Shown in pieces: positions 42,931 to 51,782 of a DNA stretch of 64,000 nucleotides. The stretch's first letter is position 1; every line of letters begins with the position of its first letter. The notes below the pieces were generated by a model that ran no database searches, had not been told where the DNA came from, and saw only the letters and a program-made list of their open reading frames with translations. Source of the stretch: Leeuwenhoekiella marinoflava DSM 3653 (GTDB lineage: Bacteria > Bacteroidota > Bacteroidia > Flavobacteriales > Flavobacteriaceae); assembly GCF_900129005.1 (NCBI RefSeq), contig NZ_FQUN01000013.1, positions 62,001-126,000 on the forward strand, written 5' to 3'. Made by a program: the position numbers and the translations under genes.

Positions 42931-43986
42931 ATGGATTTACTCAAATTTAATCAAACTAAACTATTTGCATCCCACTGTCTATTATGGGTTTGTGTTTGGT
43001 TTTTTTATATGTATTTCTTCAGTTATAATACAAATAATACGCTGTATGTCACCTGGTTTTCAAGCATATTGCTGCCACTAACCATGACTACAACATACGC
43101 AACAGTTTACTATTTAATCCCAAAATTCTTACTGCAAAAACGCTATTGGCTTTTCGGTTTATATGCAGTTTATATGTTGATTTTTACAGCTTTTCTAGTA
43201 ACTGTAATAATGATAGGTAGTTTTATTTTCATCTCTAACCTTCGAGTTGAAGACACTCCTATGATGAGCAGAAATCTAGTTTTCATTCTCATACTGATTT
43301 ATCTGGTGGTAGGTATAGTGAGTTTCATTCATATATTGAATCATAACTTCAATACACTTACCCAAAATAAGGCTTTAGAGAATAAGATTTTAGACGCGCA
43401 ACTCCACATAAAAGAACAAGAACTGAGCTATCTCAAAAAGCAAATTCACCCGCATTTTCTATTTAATTCACTCAATACGATTTATGGTTTTGCGCTAAAA
43501 CAATCTGCTCAAACTCCAGAGATTATTCTAAAACTTTCTAATTTGCTTGATTATATTTTATATCAGGTTTCAGAAAAGCAAGTGTCGCTTCAACAAGAAT
43601 TAGATCATATAGAAGAGTATATCAGTCTTGAACAAATTCGCTTTCAGGGTACGTTAAATGTTACTATTAATAAAAATGAAATTAAAGAAAATTGCAGCAT
43701 ACCTCCAATGCTTTTTATTCCGTTTGTTGAGAATGCCTTTAAGCACGGGAATATCCTAAACGGAAAACTAAAAATCAGAATCCATTTTGAAGTTTCAGAT
43801 TCGCATTTAAATTTCAGAATTGAAAATACAGCAATCACTGAAAATATTGAAAATAAGCAGAACGGTATCGGTTTAGAAAACATCAGAAAACGATTGGATC
43901 TCTTATTTCCAAAGCGTTACGAATTAAAGACGACGCAATTCAAAAACGGATTTGTTGCAGCATTAAACATCGATCTTCATGAGTAA
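42931..43986 (+). CDS. LytS-type sensor histidine kinase
   Basis: From ATG 42931 (a GTG immediately precedes it) the protein has about 351 residues. Four membrane helices fill residues 10-140. A coiled linker (LENKILDAQLHIKEQELSYL) leads to the His-kinase domain with His173 in KKQIHPHFLFNSLNTIYGFA. The ATPase part carries PPMLFIPFVENAFKHG (N box) and NGIGLENIRKRLDLLF (G box). This is the PF06580 family, paired with LytTR regulators in Bacteroidota. Its 3' end overlaps the regulator gene by eight bases. The signal is not known. Confidence 0.92.
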   Translation: MDLLKFNQTKLFASHCLLWVCVWFFYMYFFSYNTNNTLYVTWFSSILLPLTMTTTYATVYYLIPKFLLQKRYWLFGLYAVYMLIFTAFLVTVIMIGSFIFISNLRVEDTPMMSRNLVFILILIYLVVGIVSFIHILNHNFNTLTQNKALENKILDAQLHIKEQELSYLKKQIHPHFLFNSLNTIYGFALKQSAQTPEIILKLSNLLDYILYQVSEKQVSLQQELDHIEEYISLEQIRFQGTLNVTINKNEIKENCSIPPMLFIPFVENAFKHGNILNGKLKIRIHFEVSDSHLNFRIENTAITENIENKQNGIGLENIRKRLDLLFPKRYELKTTQFKNGFVAALNIDLHE

Positions 43987-44692
43987 ACAACTCAAAGCCA
44001 TAATTGTTGATGATGAGCCCACTGCGCGCGAAATTCTGAGAACTCATCTCAAAAATATCGCGTTAGTACATATTGAGGAAGAATTTAAAAATGCGGTAGA
44101 AGCACTGTATTTTCTAAAGACAAATGCGGTAGACATTATTTTTTTAGACATCAATATGCCCGAAGTTTCAGGTTTGTCGCTAGGGAAACTCGTTCAAAAG
44201 GAAACCAAACTCATTTTTACAACAGCGCACCGCGAGTATGCTGTAGAAGGTTTTGAACTTCAGGCGGTGGATTATTTGCTGAAACCTATCTCTTTGGACC
44301 GCTTACTACAAGCCGTTTATAAATGTGTAGGCCAAGAGGTTGAGCAACACCAAAAGGAATCGATAATTGAAGAGGAAGACGCCAACAATTTTGTGTTTAT
44401 ACGTTCTGACCGTAAAATGATCAAAATTGATTTCAACGAACTTCTTTATGTTGAAAGTCTAAGCGATTATATCAAAATACACACTAAAACTCAAACCCAC
44501 ATTACCCGGGAAACCATATCTAATTTTGAAGCAAAACTACCGGTAAACCAATTTATACGCATCCACCGCTCTTTTATCATTGCTGCTTCAGCGATTAAAG
44601 CTTACACCGCAGAACATATAGAACTTAAGTCGCAAACACTCCCTATAAGCCGTAGCTATCGAGATTCAGTTCTAAAATTTTTGACGAAATAG
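43979..44692 (+). CDS. LytTR-type response regulator
   Basis: The 237-residue protein has a CheY-like receiver (VDDEPTAREIL at 10-20, phospho-acceptor Asp57 in IIFLDINMPEVSG, then TTAHREYAVEGFE and DYLLKPISLDRLL). A LytTR DNA-binding domain occupies about 138-237 (FVFIRSDRKMIKIDFNELLY, QFIRIHRSFIIA). It begins within the kinase gene, so kinase and regulator are translated together. uvrB ends only seven bases beyond, on the other strand. Target genes cannot be deduced. Confidence 0.94.
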   Translation: MSKQLKAIIVDDEPTAREILRTHLKNIALVHIEEEFKNAVEALYFLKTNAVDIIFLDINMPEVSGLSLGKLVQKETKLIFTTAHREYAVEGFELQAVDYLLKPISLDRLLQAVYKCVGQEVEQHQKESIIEEEDANNFVFIRSDRKMIKIDFNELLYVESLSDYIKIHTKTQTHITRETISNFEAKLPVNQFIRIHRSFIIAASAIKAYTAEHIELKSQTLPISRSYRDSVLKFLTK

Positions 44693-44699
44693 GAGTAGT

Positions 44700-46700
44700 T
44701 TATGTCAGCTCTTTAACCTGCTCCTGATACGATTTTATACGATCGCGTAATTTTGCAGCTTCCATAAAATCGAGCTCTTTTGCAGCAGTTTCCATCTTCT
44801 TACGGGTATCGCGTATCAATTGCTCCAACTTTGGTTTACTCATATAAGCCGTGTTGGGCTCTGCAGCCATATTAGTAAGTTCTTCAGCTTCAAACTTGAA
44901 TTTTTCCTTTTTAGCCAAAGCACTAACCAGCGACTTCTTAATCGCCATCGGTTTTAAACCGTGTTTCTCGTTATACGCAATCTGCTTCTGTCTGCGATAT
45001 TCTGAAGCATCTATAGTCTCCTGCATACTTCGGGTGATCTTATCAGCATACATAATCGCAAGTCCGTTTATATTTCGCGCAGCACGACCTATAGTCTGTG
45101 TTAGCGAACGATTACTTCTCAAAAATCCTTCTTTATCTGCATCTAATATAGCTACCAAAGAGACCTCAGGTAAATCCAGTCCTTCACGTAAAAGGTTCAC
45201 TCCCACTAGAACATCAAAAATTCCTTTACGTAAATCAGACATAATTTCTACACGCTCCAGCGTATCAACATCAGAATGTATATAACGTGTTCTGATATCA
45301 ACACGCGTCAAATATTTAGTAAGTTCTTCTGCCATACGTTTAGTCAGTGTAGTTACTAACGTACGTTCATCTTTCTCTATCCGCTTTTGTATCTCTTCAA
45401 TCAAATCATCTATCTGATTCAAACTGGGACGCACTTCAACAATGGGGTCAAGCAGTCCGGTAGGCCGTATGATTTGCTCAACGTAAGTCCCTTCAGATTT
45501 TTGCAATTCGTAATCTGCCGGTGTTGCACTCACATAAATCACCTGATTTTGCAAGGCTTCAAACTCTTCAAATTTTAACGGTCTGTTATCCATCGCCGCC
45601 GGAAGTCTAAAACCATATTCAACCAGATTTTCTTTACGACTACGGTCACCGCCATACATCGCACTTACCTGAGAAACGGTTACGTGACTCTCATCAACAA
45701 TCATCATATAATCATCAGGAAAATAGTCTAAAAGACAGAACGGTCGTGTTCCAGGCTCTCTCCCATCCAGATAGCGCGAGTAGTTCTCAATCCCGCTGCA
45801 ATAACCGAGTTCACGAATCATTTCTAAATCAAAATTGGTTCGTTCTTCCAGACGTTTTGCCTCTAAATGTTTACCAATTTCCTTGAAATAATCTACCTGC
45901 TTCACCATATCAAAACCAATCTGATCAATTGCACCTTGCAGTACATCCGGACTAGTAACAAACATATTTGCAGGGTAAATATTCAGGCGGTCGTATTTTT
46001 CAAGAATTTCATTTGTAGTTACGTCAAAAGCTTCGATCTCTTCGATTTCATCACCAAAGAAATGTACTCTAAATGCATGATCATCATAACCCGGATAAAT
46101 ATCTACTGTATCTCCTTTTATGCGGAAATTACCCCGGTTAAATTCAGCGGTAGTACGGCTGTATAAACTTTGAACAAGACGTTTTAGTAATTGAGTTCGT
46201 GATATCACCATATCACGCTCCAACGCAATAACGTTCTTTTGAAATTCCACCGGATTACCGATACCATACAAACAAGAAACTGAAGCTACTACGATGATAT
46301 CGCGACGCCCGGATAGTAAAGATGAAGTTGTACTCAGTCGCAATTTTTCAATCTCCTCATTTATCGAAAGATCTTTTTCTATGTACGTTCCTGATGTTGG
46401 GATATACGCCTCCGGCTGGTAGTAATCATAGTAAGACACAAAATATTCAACCGCATTCTCTGGGAAAAATGCTTTAAACTCACTGTAAAGCTGTGCTGCC
46501 AGTGTTTTATTATGAGCTAAGACTAAGGTTGGTTTTTGCACTTCTTGCAAAACATTTGCCACCGTAAAGGTCTTACCACTCCCCGTAACACCCAATAAAG
46601 TCTGATAGCGCTCGCCTGCGTCAATACCTCCTACTAACTGCTTGATAGCTGATGGCTGATCTCCTGTAGGCTTAAATTCTGATTGTATCTTAAATTTCAC
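44700..46700 (-). CDS. uvrB: UvrABC system protein B
   Basis: The 666-residue helicase-like subunit of nucleotide excision repair has normal length. It has Walker A in LLGVTGSGKTFTVANV (about 38-53), the beta-hairpin YDYYQPEAYIPTSGTYIEKD, the DESH-type motif MIVDESHVTVSQ, motifs IV-VI (LTKRMAEELTKYL, GVNLLREGLDLPEVSLV, QTIGRAARN) and the C-terminal UVR domain that contacts UvrC (KLEQLIRDTRKKMETAAKEL, then FMEAAKLRDRIKSYQ). It acts on DNA in the cytoplasm with UvrA and UvrC, which are not in the window. Monocistronic. Confidence 0.97.
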   Translation of the reverse strand: MKFKIQSEFKPTGDQPSAIKQLVGGIDAGERYQTLLGVTGSGKTFTVANVLQEVQKPTLVLAHNKTLAAQLYSEFKAFFPENAVEYFVSYYDYYQPEAYIPTSGTYIEKDLSINEEIEKLRLSTTSSLLSGRRDIIVVASVSCLYGIGNPVEFQKNVIALERDMVISRTQLLKRLVQSLYSRTTAEFNRGNFRIKGDTVDIYPGYDDHAFRVHFFGDEIEEIEAFDVTTNEILEKYDRLNIYPANMFVTSPDVLQGAIDQIGFDMVKQVDYFKEIGKHLEAKRLEERTNFDLEMIRELGYCSGIENYSRYLDGREPGTRPFCLLDYFPDDYMMIVDESHVTVSQVSAMYGGDRSRKENLVEYGFRLPAAMDNRPLKFEEFEALQNQVIYVSATPADYELQKSEGTYVEQIIRPTGLLDPIVEVRPSLNQIDDLIEEIQKRIEKDERTLVTTLTKRMAEELTKYLTRVDIRTRYIHSDVDTLERVEIMSDLRKGIFDVLVGVNLLREGLDLPEVSLVAILDADKEGFLRSNRSLTQTIGRAARNINGLAIMYADKITRSMQETIDASEYRRQKQIAYNEKHGLKPMAIKKSLVSALAKKEKFKFEAEELTNMAAEPNTAYMSKPKLEQLIRDTRKKMETAAKELDFMEAAKLRDRIKSYQEQVKELT

Positions 46701-46851
46701 AGTATAGCAATTTTAAACTTGATTCTGACTCCATTACCTCAGCTTTACCTAAAGATTTTGAAACACGATTATAGTGTAAAATTAAACTATTTGAGGCTCA
46801 AGCTAAAGTCCGGCAATCTTAGGATTAACTTAAAGTTTAATGCCAATCCGT

Positions 46852-47682
46852 TTATAAATCCCTTTTCTTAAGCAAAGCGTAAGCACCATAAATAAACAGA
46901 AATATCCACACAGAAACAATTGCTACTTCATACCAATGCACTGCATAATCAATAGCGATATCTGCTTGTAATTGGTTAGCTGCGGTTTCAATAAAATTTA
47001 AACGTTGAAAAGGCAGATTAATCAGGTTTTTCATTGCTTCAAGAGGAAAGAACTGTACGATGGCATCGGCTACTTCAGCACTTCCTTTCCATCTCAGAAT
47101 ACCATAGGTGATATTTTCAAAAATCCACCAAACAAATAAAAAGCCTAATGCAAAAGCAGAACGTTTCACTAAAACTCCCAAGAACAAACAAAAAGAGAAA
47201 AAACCAACCAACTTGAAAAAATACGCCAGTAGGAATTCCATTTCTCGGGTTACAATGCTAAACTCCGTATAGTCTGAAAACGAATATCCCAGAATAAGAC
47301 TCATTATAAAAATAAACAAGGTAGAGAGCAAAGCAAAAGCAACAACCGTATAGAACTTAGAGAGCATAAACTCTTTCTTGCTCAACCCATCAATCAAGTT
47401 TTGTTTGAGAGTACGATTGCTGTATTCATTAGAGATCATCGAAACGATCACAATCGCTAAAAAGAACTTAAGTGTCGCTGCCACCCAAGTATTAAAATGC
47501 CAAATAAATGGGAAGTTGAATATTCCCTGATCTGCTATACGTATCTGAAAATCCCCAAGATTAAATTCTATCGAAGCGATAAGCGCTATAAATGATAAAA
47601 TCACAAAATAAGCGATACTCAGCACTTTTGAAGAACGGCTGTGTTTTAGTTTATAAAATTCTATAGTTATTAATCGTAGCAT
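46852..47682 (-). CDS. ABC transporter permease (ABC-2 type)
   Basis: The 276-residue protein has six hydrophobic segments. The N-terminal MLRLITIEFYKLKHSRSSKV is typical of ABC-2 permeases, and the block NEYSNRTLKQNLIDGLSKKEF (about 85-105) matches the conserved cytoplasmic loop. It starts seven bases after the ATPase gene, so the two make a heterodimeric or homodimeric exporter. Such BcrAB-like systems may export peptides or move lipids; the substrate is unknown. Confidence 0.88.
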   Translation of the reverse strand: MLRLITIEFYKLKHSRSSKVLSIAYFVILSFIALIASIEFNLGDFQIRIADQGIFNFPFIWHFNTWVAATLKFFLAIVIVSMISNEYSNRTLKQNLIDGLSKKEFMLSKFYTVVAFALLSTLFIFIMSLILGYSFSDYTEFSIVTREMEFLLAYFFKLVGFFSFCLFLGVLVKRSAFALGFLFVWWIFENITYGILRWKGSAEVADAIVQFFPLEAMKNLINLPFQRLNFIETAANQLQADIAIDYAVHWYEVAIVSVWIFLFIYGAYALLKKRDL

Positions 47683-47689
47683 GTATGGC

Positions 47690-48589
47690 TTAGTTTAGGT
47701 TGGCAGTAAGTTGTAAAAATTGTTCTTCGAGGCTTTCTTTACGTTTAACCATATGCGAGAGCACCAATCCCTGATTGAATAAAAATGTATTCAATGCTTC
47801 CGCAGAAAGTGGATTTTTAAGGAATCCGGTCACCAGACCATTCTCTTCTTTAACGGAAGTAAAATCAGGATGACCTTCCAGAGCTGCTATGAGTTCTTGT
47901 TGCTTTTCACAACGCAACTCAAAAAAGCCGTGACTGGCATTCAATTCATCTACAGGTCCTGCATAAAGCTTAATTCCTTTTCTTATAATTACAACGTGAG
48001 AACATACTTTCTCTACCTCATCAAGTAAATGCGAAGCGAGTAAAATTGTGGTTCCGCCACTGGCAATATTCTTTATAATCTCTCTAATCTGATGAATTCC
48101 CTGAGGGTCTAAACCATTAGTGGGTTCGTCAAGAATTAAAATTTCAGGATCGTTAAGCAAAGCTGAAGCGATTGCCAGACGTTGCTTCATCCCTAAAGAA
48201 AAAGTGCTGAACTTACTGTCTTTTCTATCCAGCAAATGAACAACTTCTAGCTTTTCTTCAATCTTACCGGGATCAACATCTTTTATCGTGCAAACCAGTT
48301 CGAGGTTTTGAGCAGCAGTCATATACGGGTAAAAATTAGGTCGCTCAATAATGGCTCCAACTTTTTTAAGTGCATGGTGCGTCGTATCACTCCCATCAAA
48401 CCATTTAAAATCGCCGGAGGTAGCATTAACAACATTAAGCACCATACCCAGCGTTGTAGATTTACCACTTCCGTTAGGGCCCAGAATACCGTAGACATTG
48501 CCTTTCTCAATAGTAAAGCTCAAGTCGTTGACCGCTTTTACTTTTCCGTAATGTTTGGTTAGATTATTTAGTGTAAGAATTGTTTCCAA
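47690..48589 (-). CDS. ABC transporter ATP-binding protein (BcrA-like)
   Basis: The ATPase has about 299 residues with Walker A in GILGPNGSGKSTT, the Q-loop region, the signature FSLGMKQRLAIASALL, Walker B in EILILDEPTNGLDPQG and the switch His in LLASHLLDEVEK. Starts in this family lie close to the first strand, so I chose a TTG at 48589 (METILTLNNLTKHYG). An ATG at 48622 would add eleven residues and is possible. It pairs with the permease that follows. A promoter-like TACCTTTA lies upstream on the opposite strand for the next gene. Confidence 0.9.
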   Translation of the reverse strand: METILTLNNLTKHYGKVKAVNDLSFTIEKGNVYGILGPNGSGKSTTLGMVLNVVNATSGDFKWFDGSDTTHHALKKVGAIIERPNFYPYMTAAQNLELVCTIKDVDPGKIEEKLEVVHLLDRKDSKFSTFSLGMKQRLAIASALLNDPEILILDEPTNGLDPQGIHQIREIIKNIASGGTTILLASHLLDEVEKVCSHVVIIRKGIKLYAGPVDELNASHGFFELRCEKQQELIAALEGHPDFTSVKEENGLVTGFLKNPLSAEALNTFLFNQGLVLSHMVKRKESLEEQFLQLTANLN

Positions 48590-48657
48590 AAGCGTATTTT
48601 TAGAATTAACGTTCAGTAACAAGACGGAAGAACCGTTATTTTGTTACATCACATTAG

Positions 48658-48665
48658 TACCTTTA
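48658..48665 (+). promoter_or_regulatory. Candidate -7 box for the kinase-like gene
   Basis: TACCTTTA, the same variant as before the desaturase gene, with TTTTG about 15 bases upstream. The ATG follows 60 bases later. Confidence 0.4.
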
Positions 48666-48725
48666 CAACTCTACTTTGCTTTTTTCGATACAAAAAATCT
48701 TAGTTTGAGCATAAATAAGCAGTCT

Positions 48726-49799
48726 ATGGAAGAGAAATTAATGTCGCGCAAAAAGCCCACCTATCCTATTGGTGAGAAGCTTCAGGAATATTTGAATAAG
48801 TACAACAGAGCTACACAAATCCCTGTTTTCTATGATGATCTGTTACGTTTTTCCGGTGGAATAAATATTTACGATAAAAATGATAAAGACACGTTATGGA
48901 TTAGTGTATACTACCCGGAACATGAACGCAAAGAGATAGAAGAAAGTCTTAAGCGTGTTTATGCCATTTTACATTCTGATGGTAATGAAAATGTATTGCC
49001 CTTCTTAAGCGTTACGGCAATTGACTATTGCACCTTTGGTAACTCGAAGCCTTTCCGCATAAAAGTCAATAATATTTTTAATGACAACTATACTTATTTC
49101 TATGTAAAAAAAGCAGATGCCAGTCGCATTTATGGCTTGGATCTAGAACATATTTTGTCTCCCAACCGCATCAACTTTTTGGTTTATAAAGACACACTTA
49201 TAGAAGAACATATTGTGGGTATTCCCGGTGATGTTTTTATTTCTGATTATCTGGAAGATTGTGATGATGTAGGTAAAGCCCAGCTGGCTAAAGAATTTGT
49301 AAAATTTAACGAGCGCTGTATGATACTGCTTTTAGGTGATATGCGATCGTATAATTACGTCGTGATCCCAACGCATGATTTTGATCATATTAAATATAAA
49401 ATACGTGCGATTGATTTTGATCAGCAAGCCTATGAGGGAAACTTTAAAGTATATAAACCCCATATTTTTAAAGAAAACTTTAGAATGGTAGAACTGGTTT
49501 CTAACCGACTTAGAGATAAATCTATAGAACAATACCGTGAAGAAGAGCGTGCTGTACTCGCAAAACGAATCATCACTTCTAAAAACCGCTTACGTCGATT
49601 ATTGAAATGTATGACTCAAGACAAAATTTCTTCTGAAGAAAACCTGAAACAACTACGCAGTCAATTATACGACTACACGATGGACATGAAATTTAAGCGT
49701 GCAAAATCTATGGGTCAAATTGTAAAAACTGCTCTGGCTTTTGTCAAGCGTAATTATGAAGATGTAAGTATGAAGCGTATTATGGAAGCGCGATACTAA
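48726..49799 (+). CDS. Unrecognised protein with kinase-like motifs, next to trehalose genes
   Basis: From ATG 48726 the protein has 357 residues; an ATG at 48741 is also possible. I do not recognise the family by name. It contains GDMRSYN (Asp205 and Asn210, spacing +5 as in the catalytic loop of protein kinase-like enzymes) and, 20 residues after that Asn, RAIDFDQ (Asp230 and Asp232, like a DFG/DFD metal motif). A possible N-lobe strand INFLVYKD with a Lys precedes it. The C-terminal 110 residues are basic and helical (RIITSKNRLRRLLKCM). There is no signal peptide, so it is cytoplasmic. It sits beside GH15 and trehalose synthase genes. Kinase activity is an inference from spacing alone. Confidence 0.7.
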   Translation: MEEKLMSRKKPTYPIGEKLQEYLNKYNRATQIPVFYDDLLRFSGGINIYDKNDKDTLWISVYYPEHERKEIEESLKRVYAILHSDGNENVLPFLSVTAIDYCTFGNSKPFRIKVNNIFNDNYTYFYVKKADASRIYGLDLEHILSPNRINFLVYKDTLIEEHIVGIPGDVFISDYLEDCDDVGKAQLAKEFVKFNERCMILLLGDMRSYNYVVIPTHDFDHIKYKIRAIDFDQQAYEGNFKVYKPHIFKENFRMVELVSNRLRDKSIEQYREEERAVLAKRIITSKNRLRRLLKCMTQDKISSEENLKQLRSQLYDYTMDMKFKRAKSMGQIVKTALAFVKRNYEDVSMKRIMEARY

Positions 49800-49812
49800 T
49801 TAATGCCATAAA

Positions 49813-49846
49813 AAACAAAAACCCCGCAGGTACGGGGTTTTTGTTT
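49813..49846. terminator. Bidirectional terminator between kinase-like gene and GH15
   Basis: AAACAAAAACCCCG pairs perfectly with CGGGGTTTTTGTTT around loop CAGGTA, between convergent genes. Confidence 0.9.
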
Positions 49847-49861
49847 CTATTTTCATAGCTA

Positions 49862-51673
49862 TTAATACAATATCGGTTTAAAATGAATCTCGTCATCCTC
49901 TTCCCCCCCATACTTGGCAAAATTAGTAGCAGTCTCAATTAAGGCTAAATGTGAATATGCCTGCGGAAAATTACCCAGCAAACGCTTGGTTTTAAAATCA
50001 ATATCCTCACTAAACAACCCTAAGTGATTGCTATACGACAACAACTGATCAAAGTATTTTATCGCTTTCTGGCGCTCCCCTATTTTAAATAAACTGTCGA
50101 TAAACCAGAATGTACAAATAGTAAAAGACGAACTAGGCTCACCAAAATCATCTTCATTCTTATAACGATACATCAAACCGTCTTTACACAGTTCGCGCTC
50201 TGTAGCTTCAACTGTTGATACAAAACGTGGATTCTTAGCATCTATAAAACCGTACTGTTCCATGAGTAAGGTAGAAGCATCCAAATCTTTCGAACCGTAA
50301 TACTGGGTATAAGCTTGCATATCTTCATTCCAGGCATTGTCGCAGATATCATCATGAATCTCTGTTCGCAGTGCTTGCCATTCTTCCAAATTACGGTGGC
50401 GTTTCAAAACTTCGGCTATTTTTATAGCACGGTCTATCGCAACCCAGCACAAGAGTTTAGAGAATGTAAAATGACGATCTTCTGTACGTAATTCCCAGAT
50501 TCCTTTATCAGATTCTCTCCAGTGTTGTTTTACAATTTTGATGATTCCTAATACAACCGTCCAAAGCTCTTCGCTGTTCTCTAGTGTGGTTTCAAATTGA
50601 ATGAATTGCTGATAGATAACTTCCATCAGAATTCCGTAGATATCATTTTGCTTTTGAATGTACGCCGCATTTCCTACACGTACCGGTGCAGAATTTTTAT
50701 AACCAGAAAGATGATCTAATGTATATTCTACAAGGTTCTTTTCGCCATTAATACCATACATAATTTGCATTTTCTCATCCTTATCGGGCAACGTATCTAT
50801 AATAAATTGTAAGAAATTATGTGCATATTTTGTGTGCCCCAGATTAGAAATAACGCGTATTACCATAGAAGCATCACGCACCCAGCAAAAACGATAATCC
50901 CAGTTGCGCACTTCGCCAATAGTCTCTGGCAATGAGGTTGTCGCAGCAGCAAGCACAGCACCAGATTTTTCAAAAGTCAGTGCTTTTAAGGTTAGCGCAC
51001 TACGCATAATCTCATTCTGATAAAGCGGATATTTGGTAGTCACTTCGCTCCAGTTCATCCAATAAACCTTAGTACGCTGAAATTTAAGATACGCACGGTC
51101 TAACGTTTGCTCCATCAACTTCTCGTGATAAGACATCAACAAAAAAGCATTTCCGTCTAATGTTATGGCCTTTTTATTGAGAATATGCTCTTTTTCAAGA
51201 TTAGTATATAAATAGAGTGAATCGTATTTACCGTCATCGGTATAGCTTTCTATATATTCCCCTTTATTTACGGTTATCGTTTTTACGCTGGCATACTCCA
51301 ACTTAGGGTCGTAATTACAAACAAACTTAGGAGCTCCTTTTACTAAACGTATAAATCTGATGATATCTGGCGGAGCATAAAAAGATCCACTTCTTTTTTC
51401 ATAACGCGGCATAAAGTCAAATACCTCAAAAGCATCAGTCCCGTTATCATACATGGTGCGTAAAATATTAGTCTGCCACATGTACTTTTGAGAAATCTCA
51501 TAATCCTCACTTACTTCAAAACTCTGAGATCCTCCTTTTTCTTCATCCAGTAATTTTGCAAAAACTGAAGGTGAGTCAAAAATGGGAAGACAACACCAAT
51601 CTAGAGATCCTTTATCTGATATTAAGGCTGCACTTTTGCAGTTTCCTATGATTCCGTAGTTTAAATTATCCAT
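49862..51673 (-). CDS. Glycoside hydrolase family 15 (glucoamylase/trehalase-like)
   Basis: The 603-residue protein has the bacterial GH15 layout: an N-terminal beta-sandwich (NLNYGIIGNCKSAALIS, then SLDWCCLPIFDSPSVFAKLL) and an (alpha/alpha)6 barrel. The catalytic acid region is SDKGIWELR (Glu394) and the catalytic base region is GLFSEDIDF (Glu556). NWDYRFCWVRDASMVI is the substrate-binding block typical of the family. No signal peptide is seen, so it is cytoplasmic. The divergent gene makes trehalose, and some GH15 members of this branch are trehalases, so trehalose or glycogen-like alpha-glucans are the likely substrates. Confidence 0.9.
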   Translation of the reverse strand: MDNLNYGIIGNCKSAALISDKGSLDWCCLPIFDSPSVFAKLLDEEKGGSQSFEVSEDYEISQKYMWQTNILRTMYDNGTDAFEVFDFMPRYEKRSGSFYAPPDIIRFIRLVKGAPKFVCNYDPKLEYASVKTITVNKGEYIESYTDDGKYDSLYLYTNLEKEHILNKKAITLDGNAFLLMSYHEKLMEQTLDRAYLKFQRTKVYWMNWSEVTTKYPLYQNEIMRSALTLKALTFEKSGAVLAAATTSLPETIGEVRNWDYRFCWVRDASMVIRVISNLGHTKYAHNFLQFIIDTLPDKDEKMQIMYGINGEKNLVEYTLDHLSGYKNSAPVRVGNAAYIQKQNDIYGILMEVIYQQFIQFETTLENSEELWTVVLGIIKIVKQHWRESDKGIWELRTEDRHFTFSKLLCWVAIDRAIKIAEVLKRHRNLEEWQALRTEIHDDICDNAWNEDMQAYTQYYGSKDLDASTLLMEQYGFIDAKNPRFVSTVEATERELCKDGLMYRYKNEDDFGEPSSSFTICTFWFIDSLFKIGERQKAIKYFDQLLSYSNHLGLFSEDIDFKTKRLLGNFPQAYSHLALIETATNFAKYGGEEDDEIHFKPILY

Positions 51674-51782
51674 GAAAGTTTTTAAAAAGTTCTAAAGTTC
51701 TATTAAACGGCTAGTGTAACCGCTTCGATTTTCCGAAATTTAAGCATTAACAAAAAATCTAACCTTCCGATTACCTGTTTTT

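Noticed and set aside
44851-45285. 144-codon open frame antisense to uvrB
   Set aside because: It lies wholly inside uvrB on the other strand, its translation is Ser/Ile rich without any motif, and uvrB is certain.
46701-46851. Possible small gene between uvrB and the ABC permease
   Set aside because: A + strand frame (46683-46871) starts inside uvrB and overlaps the end of the permease gene; the translation has no motif and looks like AT-rich chance.
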